Positions 22,608-34,785 of a DNA stretch of 64,000 nt are shown piece after piece (within the stretch, counting starts at the first letter, position 1; each line of letters begins with the position of its first letter). A model generated the notes under the pieces. The model was not told the origin of the DNA. It saw only the letters and a list, made by a program, of their open reading frames with translations, and searched no databases. Source of the DNA: Antedon mediterranea (Eukaryota > Echinodermata > Crinoidea > Comatulida > Antedonidae); NCBI RefSeq assembly GCF_964355755.1, contig NC_092676.1, positions 26,518,288 through 26,582,287 of the forward strand. The letters are read 5' to 3'. The translations under genes and the position numbers were made by a program.

Positions 22608-23170
22608 ATGGTGCGTTTATTTGTACTCATTTGCACCATTATTTAAATAGTATTTTTAGAATAAGCCTAATTTGAATTATTATGTTACACTTACAGGCAA
22701 AGGCAGTTTTGTTTTTCTAGTTTTAAATCATTAATTACAACATTATTCTTATTTTAACAAGTAATCATAGATGTCTATGGTAATGGAAGTAGATTGTACC
22801 TTAATAAAGTGATCACATACTGTATATAGTAATACTGTCTACCTACAGTACGATTATTAATTCCAAATTCCAGACTTTTTCTCCTTGAAATCAAATGTAT
22901 ACTGTAATTAATTTGAGTATTTTTAGTTTATGTTATACTATAATTTGTAGTCAAATATGGTTTTCCTAGCTTTATATCATAATATATTATATTCATTATA
23001 CATGTTATGCAATTTCATATTTCATTCTATCAAGTAAGCATTAATATGGTAGTGGTGTTTATACAAAAGTAGGCTGTACCTTAATTAGGTGACCATAAAT
23101 GGATACTAAATAATATTAATAAAAATCTTGGCAATTTCAGTCTAGTTTTCTCCTTGAATTCAAATATATA
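22608..23170 (+). repeat. TRIM downstream flank of unit 2, itself duplicated
   Basis: 22608-22850 matches the flank beyond TRIM copies 1 (11355-11545) and 3 (46640-46890), including CATACTGTATATAGTAAT. A diverged second copy of about 250 bp follows (22915-23170). API5 exons C, B and A, expected next, are not found. Confidence 0.6.
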
Positions 23171-23264
23171 ATTGTTTGAAGGATTGTTTATTTAAATGTT
23201 TGATTGCATTTAGTCTAGTCATGGTATGGCAGTATAAAACATGAACGTCCTTAACGCTATACTT

Positions 23265-23600
23265 TCTATACTTACTCTCGGCTAGATCAACTTTCGTATG
23301 CACTTTGAGGTTCAGAGAATTTGACTTCAGAAAATGGTTTAGGGGTGGTCAAACAATCAATTTTGGCTTGGTTACACATTTTTAAAATGTGGCAAAAGGT
23401 CGAAAGGTCAAGGTGAAAGGTTATAAGACCAACCACCAATAGGTCCTTAAATCTCTACAAAAACTGGTCACAGCAAGGTAATTTTGGTCTCCAATTCATC
23501 AGAAGGTATACATTTATATTCAGTCTGTTAGTTAGTTAAAAATGACCGGAAATGCCATTTCTGACCTTTGACACACAACCCAGGGCATATATGTATCTCC
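23265..23600 (+). repeat. Dispersed repeat, partner at 56470-56770
   Basis: Shared words in order are CTTTCGTATGCACTTT, AGAGAATTTGACTT, GGTTTAGGGGT, TCAAACAATCA, then AAAAATGACC-GAAAT, CATTTCTGACCTTTGAC. The two copies lie in unrelated surroundings. The type is unknown and no coding capacity is seen. Confidence 0.6.
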
Positions 23601-24739
23601 GTAACTACTAACCATTAGATTCACTATAAATGTACAGAAAATATTTTTGCTTAGATATATTAATAAATCTGACTTAGGCAAAATCAAGGATTTAAGGCAA
23701 AGTTAAGACGATTTTTTTGCTAAGCAAGTTTGATAAATCCGGCCTTAAAGTAATTTTTAAAAAGGGCTGAACTTAATTTGATGTCCTATCCTTTGCATTA
23801 CAATTTTTTTAATTTAGGGGGCTGAATCCTTGAATCTGCCACTGGCTGTTTCTATCTTGTTTAAATTGTATTGATTATGAGCGACAATAATGTGCTTATA
23901 TATATAAATGCTTCAGTTGTGTTTGCAATATTGATTTCGAAGGCGCAACACCTTGTTCAAATAGATGAATGCTTTGATAACATGATTACAAGTTTCAAAG
24001 TGCACAAACCAACTTTATACAATTACTGTAGACAGCAGGCCATAGGCATTTTATATGCTTAGTTTTTCGATTTCGTGACCACCACCTAGGGATTTCGTAA
24101 TTTTTTGTATGATGGAGCAGTAGGATCATACGAACAACATATTATTTTTCACAAGCTCAAAACTTGTTCGTTAGCGAGAACGGCTAATTTTAAGGTCAAT
24201 TAAGGTCAAATATGAAAAATAGTCCATTTATGGCAAATTATATATCAAAATACTCGGCTGGATGCAAAGAATCCAAAAATATATAGTTTGGTATGCATCA
24301 AATCGTACATGAGGGTGTTATCACCAAAAATGTTCAAAGGTCAACAAACTTTTATCTTTATCATATGCAAAATATACAGAAAACATTATTAGATTTCTGT
24401 GATTTTGATGTCTAATTATATGTTTTCTTGCATCAGAAATACAATTAATGAACTTTAAAAGCTATAAAATAAACCAATTACCCTATAATTACAGCATGAA
24501 CCATCAAAAACACATATTATAATGAAGCTGTCTATGTAAGTATATCTATACATACATAGCAGACATGGGCCAGACATTTTTTCAGTATCAAATTGGTGGC
24601 AAATGCTATCATACATTTTTGGAAAGCTTAGCATGTCTACTTTTCAGAAATCATGATAGCAATGCCAATTGTACAGCTTAATAGTCATTTTTTAAGATTA
24701 TATAACACCGCCTAAGGAAAATATGCAACACAAAATTTT
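23601..24739. other. No gene seen
   Basis: AT-rich sequence with several TGACC/GGTCAAA words that probably continues the dispersed repeat. The small ORF at 23871-24062 has no features to support it. Confidence 0.4.
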
Positions 24740-25464
24740 GGGGTAGGGGGTAACATTTTTGCTAATAACTTGGGATTGAGTGAACAGATTTACATTTTCT
24801 TGGTATCAGAATGTAGTGTATAGACCGCTTAAGCCTAATATATTTTTCTAAATAAATCCAACAAATATTGACAACATTAGAAGTCAGAAGGTCATTGAAC
24901 TTTAATAAAAAAATGAATTTTTTTCTAACTTTAACAAAAAAAATACAATAGATATTATGGAAACTGATGTTTTCATAAACATATAGACCCAATAAACAAG
25001 AAAATTGAAATTAAAGATTAACAAAAAATGAATATGCTATGTATTATGAAGAAATTTGTTGTTTTTAGTAATTTGTAATCATTTACAATTATGGGGTAGG
25101 GGGTAACATTTTTGTGAATAACTTAAAATTTTAACAGATTTGCATTTTTCTGTATGTAGTGTATAGACTGCCTAATTGTAATATACCTTTTAAAAAATGA
25201 ATCCAACATTTATTGACATCTTCAGAGGTCAAACGGTCACTGACCTTTAATAAAAAATGCAATTTCTTCTAAATTAGCTTATAAATTTCAATTTTAAACA
25301 CAAAAATACAAGATATCTTATGCAAACTAATGTTTTCTTAAACCTATAGACACAATAAATAAGAAAACTGAATTTAACATTTTTTCAAAATTGAATATGC
25401 TGTGCATTATAAATAAACTTGTTCGTCATTAGTAATCGTTGACAATAATGGGGTAGGGGGTAAA
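24740..25464 (+). repeat. 355-bp tandem repeat, two copies plus a start
   Basis: GGGGTAGGGGGTAACATTTTT begins at 24740 and 25093, and a third start at 25450 breaks off after GGGGTAGGGGGTAA. Within each copy ACAGATTT(A/G)CATTTT, TGTAGTGTATAGAC and AATCCAACA(A/T)(A/T)TATTGACA recur in order. The copies have diverged, so the duplication is old. Confidence 0.7.
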
Positions 25465-25651
25465 CAATGTCTTGGGAAATTGCTAGAATCTTCAGATGCG
25501 TCTCTGGAGGTACTGTCATTACATACATTCTTTCATGGTGTAAGGTGTATTATGTCTGTGATGATCTTCAACGTTGGGCACATCTGTGTCTGTTCCTGTA
25601 TCAGTTATATTGTACATTTCTTCATGAAGCAATTGTTTATCTAGGAAGTCT

Positions 25652-26169
25652 TTATCTGTTTGATTGATTGAGTTTTGTCAGCCTATAAATTTCCTTTTTG
25701 TCAATAATATTTGTTTTTACTGTGGTACAAAATACATTATACGCTTCAGAATATTTTGTGTCCAGAGAAGTACTTGCTTCATTGGGCTTACCCAAATACC
25801 GAGTAAAGTTCTTATAACAAGTAGGGTGGTATTGCACTTCGATAGCAACACAGTCTTTACCTTGAATTTTAAGAAGTAGTTCAGTGTTGTTGTTGTCTTT
25901 GGCTGCCTGAACTAGATTACGTGCTTCTATTATCATTATCGAACACTTTTTCTTGTTATTCGACAAGTGATGCTTTTGTCTTTTTTACACAGAATAATAA
26001 AGAACACAGATGCTTGGCAATACACAGTGCGACCTGGCTTTGCCTTTACTTTTGAATAAATCTGTGCTTGAACGTAGACATCGTGTTTTGATTGGTGGTG
26101 GTCGAGAAATACCATCATCTGTCTCTTCCATGTAGATAGCAGATTCATTAGTTGATGTTGATGCTAAAG
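25652..26169 (-). pseudogene. Decayed cysteine-rich gene, 3' exon
   Basis: After an acceptor (GCTTTAG, at about 26165) the frame reads MEETDDGISRPPPIKTRC, then through at least two frameshifts LPSICVL, CKKDKSITCR, KKKCSIMIIEARNLVQAA and CVAIEVQYHPTCYKNFTRYL. The spaced Cys/His pairs (CxxC-like, then H-P-T-C) look like a zinc-binding region of the kind seen in transposon-related multi-copy invertebrate genes. That kinship is inferred from the pattern only. It probably belongs with the exon at 28050-28272. Confidence 0.5.
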
Positions 26170-26574
26170 CATACAATAAAAAATAGAGATATCACTATAA
26201 TATCTCTGTACAATAAAATACAATTAATATTTCAAAAATTAATAGAAGTGATAACATTACTAATGATTTGCATGACCATAATATACTGTATCTTTTATAA
26301 ACAATGGGCTTTATATTTGCCAATAGTTCACCACTGTAGCAAAAGTGTACACTTTTTAATAACTGCTTATTATGCTTTAGATTTTCAGTAATTTAATTAT
26401 AAGTTATCAAAAGCATAAACATATTTATATACTATGAACAAATGGCCAGGAGTCAAAATAACAAGTATACATTTTTGCAAAATTACCATCGGTTTAATTT
26501 AAAATCATCTTAAGCGGATTGGCAAGCTAAAACATCTAACAATTTTTTTTTTTAATTGGCCAGGGGTCTACTTA

Positions 26575-27621
26575 GACCCCATTTACACTTCATCGACGAT
26601 TTCTTAGCCGGCCCGAAGTCGGCTTTCTTTTTAGCCCGCAATGTGTTTACACTTACCCAAAAAGCCGGCCTCGGGCCCTTACTATTGCGTTTACACTTGC
26701 TCTCGCGGAAGAGTGCTCGATGATACGATTTCGCTACATTCACGTCATATCCGCTCATGTGCGTCTTAAAAAGTTAATATTATAAGCGTTGTCGATCTAC
26801 ACTAGGCCTAGGCCTATCAACTTTATCAAAAAAGAATCAAATAACGGTATTTAATATGGATCAAAACAATTGTATTATTGCTTTACTACTAATGTTTGCG
26901 TCTCGTTTTCTAAAGAATAGTAGTAGATCATACGCCTTTTTCACGAAACGGAAGACATCTTCGATCGATGATTCTTTACTCCATGATCGATGACAACACA
27001 AACAATGCCGTTCAACGAAGCGTAACCAACAGAAATAACATAGCGTTTTCAGCCTATTTTCGGAGGACAAGTTACTTAAAAATTCGTAACTCCTCAACGG
27101 ACAGTCATATGGACAAAATTTTTACTGTAAAATGTTCTTTAAAGATTAGCCTATAGAACTGTGTGATTAAAAAAAATTATAATTTTTTTTTTCACTTCTT
27201 AAGTCCATCGAAAAAAACACCACAGTTTTTAGCATAGGCGCCGCATGGTGTCCTGAAATCCCCTGAAAACGCTATGTCATTTCTGTTGGTTACGCTTCGT
27301 TGCACACGGCATTGTTTGTCATAGATCGTGAAAAAGGCGTATACATCTTCACCAATTTAATTTCAATGAAGAATTTCCGATTCATCAGCAATAAGTTTTG
27401 TAAACTTAAAGCTATAGTTGACACAGAACGTTCATTTTATGACCGCGAGTGTTTACACTATACGAAGTGCCGGCCCGAAGCCCGCAATTGCCGGCCCGAA
27501 GCCTACTCTAGACTAGGCTCAAAATTGAGCCGGCTCGGTTGTTCCCAGAGTGTTTACACTTGTGCACTTTTGGCTCGGAGCCGGCCTCGAGCTCGCTAAA
27601 AGCTGAAGTGTAAATGGGGTC
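26575..27621. mobile_element. 1-kb foldback element, TTA target duplication
   Basis: The ends GACCCCATTTACACTTCA and reverse complement are flanked by TTA on both sides (26572-26574, 27622-27624). Inside, about 27000-27050 and 27262-27315 are inverted copies (CGAAGCGTAACCAACAGAAA), and TACGCCTTTTTCACGA recurs inverted further out, so much of the element can fold back on itself. TTTACACTT is repeated near both ends. The TSD suggests PIF/Harbinger (inference). It has no transposase. It lies inside the intron of the decayed gene 25652-28272. Confidence 0.8.
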
Positions 27622-27892
27622 TTAAAGGAAAGCACTTTTAATATGAAACGTAATAAAATATAACAATCCAAGCTAGGCCTCTCTCTAGCCTAGGCTGGTA
27701 TATTACAGACAGTAGTACTAGTAGGCCTAATTAATAGTAATAGTAGCTTAGTTAGGCTAGGCCTATACTACTACTACTAGCCCACTACTACTAGTACTGG
27801 TGGGGCATGCTATATTATTAATTAATATAGGCTAGCTTAGGCCTAATAATAATATTATAATAATAATTTAATATTTTAATTTTTATATTTTA
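27622..27892. other. No gene; TAGGCCTA- and CTACTA-rich stretch
   Basis: Several TAGGCCTA-type octamers (27721, 27758, 27837) and ACTACTACTAG runs lie here. Nothing codes. Confidence 0.5.
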
Positions 27893-28049
27893 TCAACTTA
27901 CCAATGCTAGCTTCAAATTGTACTTTCTTTTGCACTCTCTCAACTCTCTGCTTGTCAGTAAACCTAGAATAACAAACTTGATGAAAGCCAGCACATATAG
28001 GAATTCCACACACAGCAGGCTTACTACTAGTACTAGGCCTAGCCTAGGC

Positions 28050-28272
28050 CTAGATTGAACCTTGTTCGTCTTGCATGATGGTTGTTGGCACTCCACTTGC
28101 AGGCCTTGACATTTTGCGATGTAATTTCTGCTTGTTTTCCTTCTAAATTTTTCCATTTGGTGACATATTCTAAAAATTTTGGCCATGTCTTGTCATTAAA
28201 TTTTACTACTGAAGACTTTTTGCTTGGAAAAATGCACATAAAACATCGCAAATGGTGATCCCCATCTGCCAT
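28050..28272 (-). pseudogene. Probable first exon of the decayed cysteine-rich gene
   Basis: The open frame MADGDHHLRCFMCIFPSKKS, then KFNDKTWPKFLEYVTKWKNL, has a CxxC near the N-terminus and a helical segment. It lies on the same strand as, and upstream of, 25652-26169, with the foldback element between them. The 3' end is uncertain because no convincing donor was fixed. It is linked to the other exon by strand, order and Cys style only. Confidence 0.4.
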
Positions 28273-28799
28273 CTGACATGTAAGCTGCCATCTTTACTCT
28301 GCACTATGCCCAAACAGTGATAATACATCATCTCTGATTGGTCAATACAAGAAGTAACCAAGCAGGTGCTTATACGATGTTTCTGATTGGCTGTAGTGTA
28401 CGAGGTTGTAAAAAACTATTTTATCAGTTTTAAAAATGAGATTGTAAACTAATGTCAGGTATATAAAATATACCAAATTGGCTAGTTGAGAATTCTCAAC
28501 TATTACCGCAGTACGCCTGTAACGACGAAGCCTACCGGTATAATGGGATAGGCTGATTTCCTTGTTAACTTAAGGGGTCATTTAATTACTGAATTATGAT
28601 TGGTAGTAAAGGAAATTTACTGGAATCCTATTGGATGGTAAGGTGGTAGTAGGACCATGTCCATCCCATTGCAGTAATAAAGTTGAGCCACCTGCGACCA
28701 TTACAATGTCCTACCATGCTAATGTAGGAGTGGGGAAATGTTATGCTTACTACTGTTTCTTTTAATAATTTAGTACAATTAATAAGAATAAAGAATACA

Positions 28800-30660
28800 C
28801 TTAACAATATACAACAAATAACATTAATGTACGATGTAGTTTAACACTGTTCTCAACTATAGTCATTTTGGTATACTTGAGCACATTGATAAAGAATAGG
28901 ATAAACTTAACAATATACAACAAATAACATTAATGTACGATCCCGTTTAACACTGTTCTCAACTATAGTCATTTTGGTATACTTGAGAACAGTGATAAAG
29001 AATAGGATAAACTTAACAATATACAACAACAATGTAGGCCTACGATCCCGTTTAACACTGTTCTCAACTATAGTCATTTTGGTATACTTGAGCACAGTGA
29101 TAAAGAATAGGATAAACTTAACAATATACAACAAAAAACATTAATGTACGATCCAGTTTAACACTGTTCTCAACTATAGTCATTTTGGTATACTTGAGAA
29201 CAGTTATAAAGAATAGGATAAATTTAACAATATACAACAAAAAACATTAATGTACGATCCCGTTTAACACTGTTCTCAACTATAGTCATTTTGGTATACT
29301 TGAGCACAGTGATAAAGAATAGGATAAACTTAGCAATATACAACAAAAAACATTAATGTACGATCCAGTTTAACACTGTTCTCAACTATAGTCATTTTGG
29401 TATACTTGAGAACAGTGATAAAGAATAGGATAAACTTAACAATATACAACAACAAACATTAATGTACGATCCCGTTTAACACTGTTCTCAACTATAGTCA
29501 TTTTGGTATACTTGAGCACAGTGATAAAGAATAGGATAAACTTAATAATATACAACAAATAACATTAATGTACGATCCAGTTTACCACTGTTCTCAACTA
29601 TAGTCATTTTGGTATACTTGAGCACAGTGATAAAGAATAGGATAAACTTAAAAATATACAACAAAAAACATTAATGTACGATCCAGTTTAACACTGTTCT
29701 CAACTATAGTCATTTTGGTATACTTGAGCACAGTGATAAAGAATAGGATAAACTTAAAAATATACAACAAAAAACATTAATGTACGATCCAGTTTAACAC
29801 TGTTCTCAACTATAGTTATTTTGGTATACTTGAGAACAGTGATAAAGAATAGGATAAACTTAACAATATACAACAAAAAACATTAATGTACGATCCAGTT
29901 TAACTCTGTTCTCAACTATAGTCATTTTGGTATACTTGAGAACAGTGATAAAGAATAGGATAAACTTAACAATATACAACAAAAAACATTAATGTACGAT
30001 CCAGTTTAACACTGTTCTCAACTATAGTTATTTTGGTATACTTGAGAACAGTGATAAAGAATAGGATACACTTAACAATCTACAACAAAAAACATTAATG
30101 TACGATCCAGTTTAACTCTGTTCTCAACTATAGTCATTTTGGTATACTTGAGAACAGTGATAAAGAATAGGATAAACTTAACAATATACAACAAAAAACG
30201 TACATTAATGTACGATCCCGTTTAACACTGTTCTCGACTACAGTCATTTTGGTATACTTGAGCACAGTGATAAAGAATAGGATAAACTTAACAATATACA
30301 ACAAAAAACATTAATGTACGATCCCGTTTAACACTGTTCTCAACTATAGTCATTTTGGTATACTTGAGCACAGTGATAAAGAATAGGATAAACGTAATAA
30401 TATACAACAAATAACATTAATGTACGATCCAGTTTACCACTGTTCTCAACTATAGTCATTTTGGTATACTTGAGCACAGTGATAAAGAATAGGATAAACT
30501 TAACAATATACAACAAAAAACATTAATGTACGATCCCGTTTACCACTGTTCTCAACTATAGTCATTTTGGTATACTTGAGCACAATATACAACAAATAAC
30601 ATTAATGTACACGATTCTGTTTAACACTGTTCTCAACTATAGTCATTTTCATATACTTGA
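28800..30660 (+). repeat. 106-bp tandem array, plus orientation (element A left arm)
   Basis: About 17 units. Each contains CACTGTTCTCAA and TTGAGAACAGTG (or GCACAGTG) as inverted arms around CTATAGTCATTTTGGTATAC, then ATAAAGAATAGGATAAACTT and a spacer ending ACATTAATGTACGATCC. The spacing between successive AGTCATTTTGG motifs is 105-107 bp. ORFs across it are periodic artefacts. Confidence 0.9.
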
Positions 30661-30679
30661 GCACAGTGATAATATGAAA

Positions 30680-32080
30680 AACATAATAACACTATAATAT
30701 TTGTAGATGAATGACGCGGACACGTACATATGTTCATAAGTAATTGATATAAATTGACTTTTAAAAGTGGAATTAACACAAATGATTGTAGATAAATATG
30801 ACGTGAATTGCACGTACATAATGTTGATGAGTAGTATATTTATATAAATCGACTTTGAAAAGTGAAATAACACTAATATTTGTAGATGAATATGACGTGG
30901 ACACGTACATATATTGATTAGTATATTGATATAAATCGACTTTTAAAAGTCAAATTAACACTAATATTTGTAGATGAATATGACTTGGACACGATTTACA
31001 TATGTTGATGAGTATATTGATATAAATCGACTTTTAAAAGTGAAATAACACTAATATTTGTAGATGAATATGACGTGGACACGTACGGTACATAATGTTG
31101 ATGAGTATATTGATATAAATCGACTTTTAAAAGTGAAATAACACTATTGATTGTAGATGAATATGACGTGGACAAGTACATTTATTGATGAGTATATTGA
31201 TATAAATCGACTTTTAAAAGTGAAATAACACTATTAGTTGTACACTATTGATCATATATGAATATGACGTGAATTGCACGTACATATGTTGATGAGTAGG
31301 CCTATATTGATATAATTGACTTCGAAAAGTGAAATAACACTGATTTGTAAATGAATATGACGTGGACAAGTACATTTATTGATGAGTATATTGATAAATC
31401 GACTTTTAAAAGTGAAATAACACTAATATTTATAGATGAATATGACGTGGACACGTACATATGTTGATGAGTATATTGATATAAATCGACTTTTAAAAGA
31501 GGAATTAACACTATTGATTGTAGACGTGAATTGCACGTACATATGTTGATGAGTGTATTGATATAAATCGACTAAATGTTAAATAACACTATCTTGTACA
31601 AGTACCCTCACTTGCACTGATGAAGGGCTAGTGTTGCCCGAAAACTCTGCTAACTTTTCTGGCTGTTTTACTTTATCGTTTTGATTTAGCTTTTCGCTTC
31701 TTTTTTTGTATCTCCATTGAGACCACAGCATTGTTATTATTTCAGTATTTTGCCTTTGGATTTACTAATATTAAAAGTGAAATAACACTAATGACTGTAG
31801 ATGATATGAAATTTATGTTGATGTATATAGTTTTGTATATATAATATGCACACGTACATACGTTGATAGGTATTGATATAAATATATTTTTAAAAGTACG
31901 GTAATAGACACTTTATTTGTAGATGAATACGACATGGACAAGTTGCAATAAATTCTATCGTTATATCGTATGTTGATGAGTATTGATATAAATCGACTTT
32001 TTTAAAGTGGAATAACACTAAAATGTATAGATGGATATGGCCTCAACAAGTATTGTATTAAGCGGTACTGTATATTGATA
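30680..32080 (+). repeat. 87-95-bp tandem array, centre of element A
   Basis: About ten regular units to 31580, then degenerate ones. The unit includes TTTGTAGATGAATATGACGT, GGACACGTACATA, GTTGATGAGTATATTGATAT and the palindrome ACTTTTAAAAGT. An unrelated stretch (31600-31780) with a dispersed repeat interrupts it. The array differs from the arms on both sides. Confidence 0.85.
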
Positions 32081-32454
32081 GACTTCATACCTGTAATGTC
32101 AATGAAATCTGGCAACAAGAATTGTGTTTGATCCTCCTAATAGTATTCTAATAATCTTGGTTTGTAAAGGAGGCATGACAAATCTAAACGCATAGCCAGG
32201 GGAGGGGTTGGAGTTTCGAACAAACTTCCCTGTGCCCGTCCTACGGTTTTTGTGAACTTTTTAGTAGCGTGCAAACGCGACTCTACAGCTCACTATGTCG
32301 ATCGGTCGGTCGGTAAACACCAACTCAAATTTGAGCACGCGACTGCAGCCATGTATAGGCCTATGGCCTGTTTATACTAGAAATCAGCAGTGAAAGTATA
32401 TGTAAATAATATGTGTTAATATAGAATTAGTTTTTTTTATTTAATAAATAGTAT
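32081..32454. other. Unique centre segment of element A, no gene
   Basis: No ORF. It contains the short dispersed repeat 32262-32350 (reverse complement of 7114-7202) and one TAGGCCTA octamer near 32354. Confidence 0.5.
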
Positions 32455-34785
32455 TAAAGTTGATCTTATTCTTTATCTGTGATTAATTATACTCAAATGA
32501 CTATAGTTTAAAACAGTATTAAACGGCATCTTACATTAATGTCATTTGCTGTTTATTCGAAGTTTATCCTATTCTTTATCACTGTGCTCAAATATACCAA
32601 AATGACTATAGTTGAGAACAGTGTTAAACTGGATCGTACATTAATGTTATTTGTTGTATATTGTTAAGTTTATCCTATTCTTTATCACTGTGCTCAAGTA
32701 TACCAAAATGACTATAGTTGAGAACAGTGTTAAACTGGATCGTACATTAATGTTTTTTGTTGTATATTGTTAAGTTTATCCTATTCTTTATCACTGTTCT
32801 CAAGTATACCAAAATGACTATAGTTGAGAACAGTGGTCAACTGGATCGTACATTAATGTTTTTTGTTGTATATTTTTAAGTTTATCCTATTCTTTATCAC
32901 TGTGCTCAAGTATACCAAAATGACTATAGTTGAGAACAGTATTAAACTGGATCGTACATTAATGTTTTTTGTTGTATATTTTTAAGTTTATCCTATTCTT
33001 TATCACTGTGCTCAAGTATACCAAAATGACTATAGTTGAGAACAGTGGTAAACTGGATCGTACATTAATGTTATTTGTTGTATATTATTAAGTTTATCCT
33101 ATTCTTTATCACTGTGCTCAAGTATACCAAAATGACTGTAGTTGAGAACAGTGTTAAACTGGATCGTACATTAATGTTATTTGTTGTATAATGGTTAGTT
33201 TATCCTATTCTTTATCACTGTTCTCAAGTATACCAAAATGACTGTAGTTGAGAACAGTGTTAAACGGGATCGTACATTAATGTTATTTGTTGTATATTGT
33301 TAAGTTTATCCTATTCTTTATCACTGTGCTCAAGTATTATACCAAAATGACTATAGTTGAGAACAGTGTTAAACGGGATCATACATTAATGCTATTTGTT
33401 GTATATTATTAAGTTTATCCTATTCTTTATCACTGTGCTCAAGTATACCAAAATGACTATAGTCGAGAACAGTGTTAAACAGGATCATACATTAATGTTA
33501 TTTGTTGTATATTGTTAAGTTTATCCTATTCTTTATCACTGTGCTCAAGTATACCAAAATGACTATAGTCGAGAACAGTGTTAAACGGGATCATACATTA
33601 ATGCTATTTGTTGTATATTATTAAGTTTATCCTATTCTTTATCACTGTGCTCAAGTATACCAAAATGACTATAGTCGAGAACAGTGTTAAACAGGATCAT
33701 ACATTAATGTTATTTGTTGTATATTGTTAAGTTTATCCTATTCTTTATCACTGTGCTCAAGTATACCAAAATGACTATAGTCGAGAACAGTGTTAAACGG
33801 GATCATACATTAATGTTATTTGTTGTATATTATTAAGTTTATCCTATTCTTTATCACTGTGCTTAACTATAGCAAAATGACTATAGTCGAGAACAGTGTT
33901 AAACGGGATCGTACATTAATGCTATTTGTTGTATATTATTAAGTTTATCCTATTCTTTATCACTGTGCTCAAGTATACCAAAATGACTATAGTCGAGAAC
34001 AGTGTTAAACGGGATCATACCTTTATGCTATTTGTTGTATATTATTAAGTTTATCCTATTCTTTATCACTGTGCTTAAGTATACCAAAATGACTATAGTT
34101 GAGAACAGTGTTAAACTGGATCGTACATTAATGTTATTTGTTGTATATTATTAAGTTTATCCTATTCTTTATCACTGTGCTCAAGTATACCAAAATGACT
34201 ATAGTTGAGAACAGTGTTAAACTGGATCGTACATTAATGCTATTTGTTGTATATTATTAAGTTTATCCTATTCTTTATCACTGTGCTCAAGTATACCAAA
34301 ATGATTATAGTTGAGAACAGTGTTAAACGGGATCGTACATTAATGTTATATGTTGTATATTGTTAAGTTTATCCTATTCTTTATCACTGTGCTCAAGTAT
34401 ACCAAAATGACTATAGTTGAGAACAGTGTTAAACTACATCGTACATTAATGTTATTTGTTGTATATTGTTAAGTTTATCCTATTCTTTATCACTGTGCTC
34501 AAGTATACCAAAATGACTATAGTTGAGAACAGTGTTAAACGGGATCATACATTAATGTTATTTGTTGTATAATGTTAATTTTATCCTATTCTTTATCACT
34601 GTTCTCAAGTATACCAAAATGACTATAGTTGAGAACAGTGTTAAACTGGATCGTACATTAATGTTTTTTGTTGTATATTGTTAAGTTTATCCTATTCTTT
34701 ATCACTGTGCTCAAGTATACCAAAATGACTATAGTTGAGAACAGTGTTAAACGGGATCGTACATTAATTTTATCCTTTGCTTTAC
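32455..34785 (-). repeat. 106-bp tandem array, minus orientation (element A right arm)
   Basis: About 21 units of the same family as 28800-30660 but reverse-complemented: TTTATCCTATTCTTTATCAC, then TGCTCAAGTATACCAAAATG and ACTATAGTTGAGAACAGTG. Subtypes (GTTGAGAAC against GTCGAGAAC, CTGGATC against CGGGATC or CAGGATC) alternate in blocks, a sign of local unequal exchange after the two arms separated. Confidence 0.9.

Noticed and set aside
28907-31511. Repeated short ORFs on the minus strand (MLYIVKFILFF and similar)
   Set aside because: Each is one or two satellite units read through; the hydrophobic look comes from AT-rich composition.
31617-31643. Hammerhead-ribozyme-like core: CTGATGA, a GGGC/GCCC stem, then GAAA
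   Set aside because: The upstream and downstream bases do not form the required stems I and III around a cleavage site, so this is more likely a repeat-element tail with a chance core. Structure prediction or a covariance-model search would decide.
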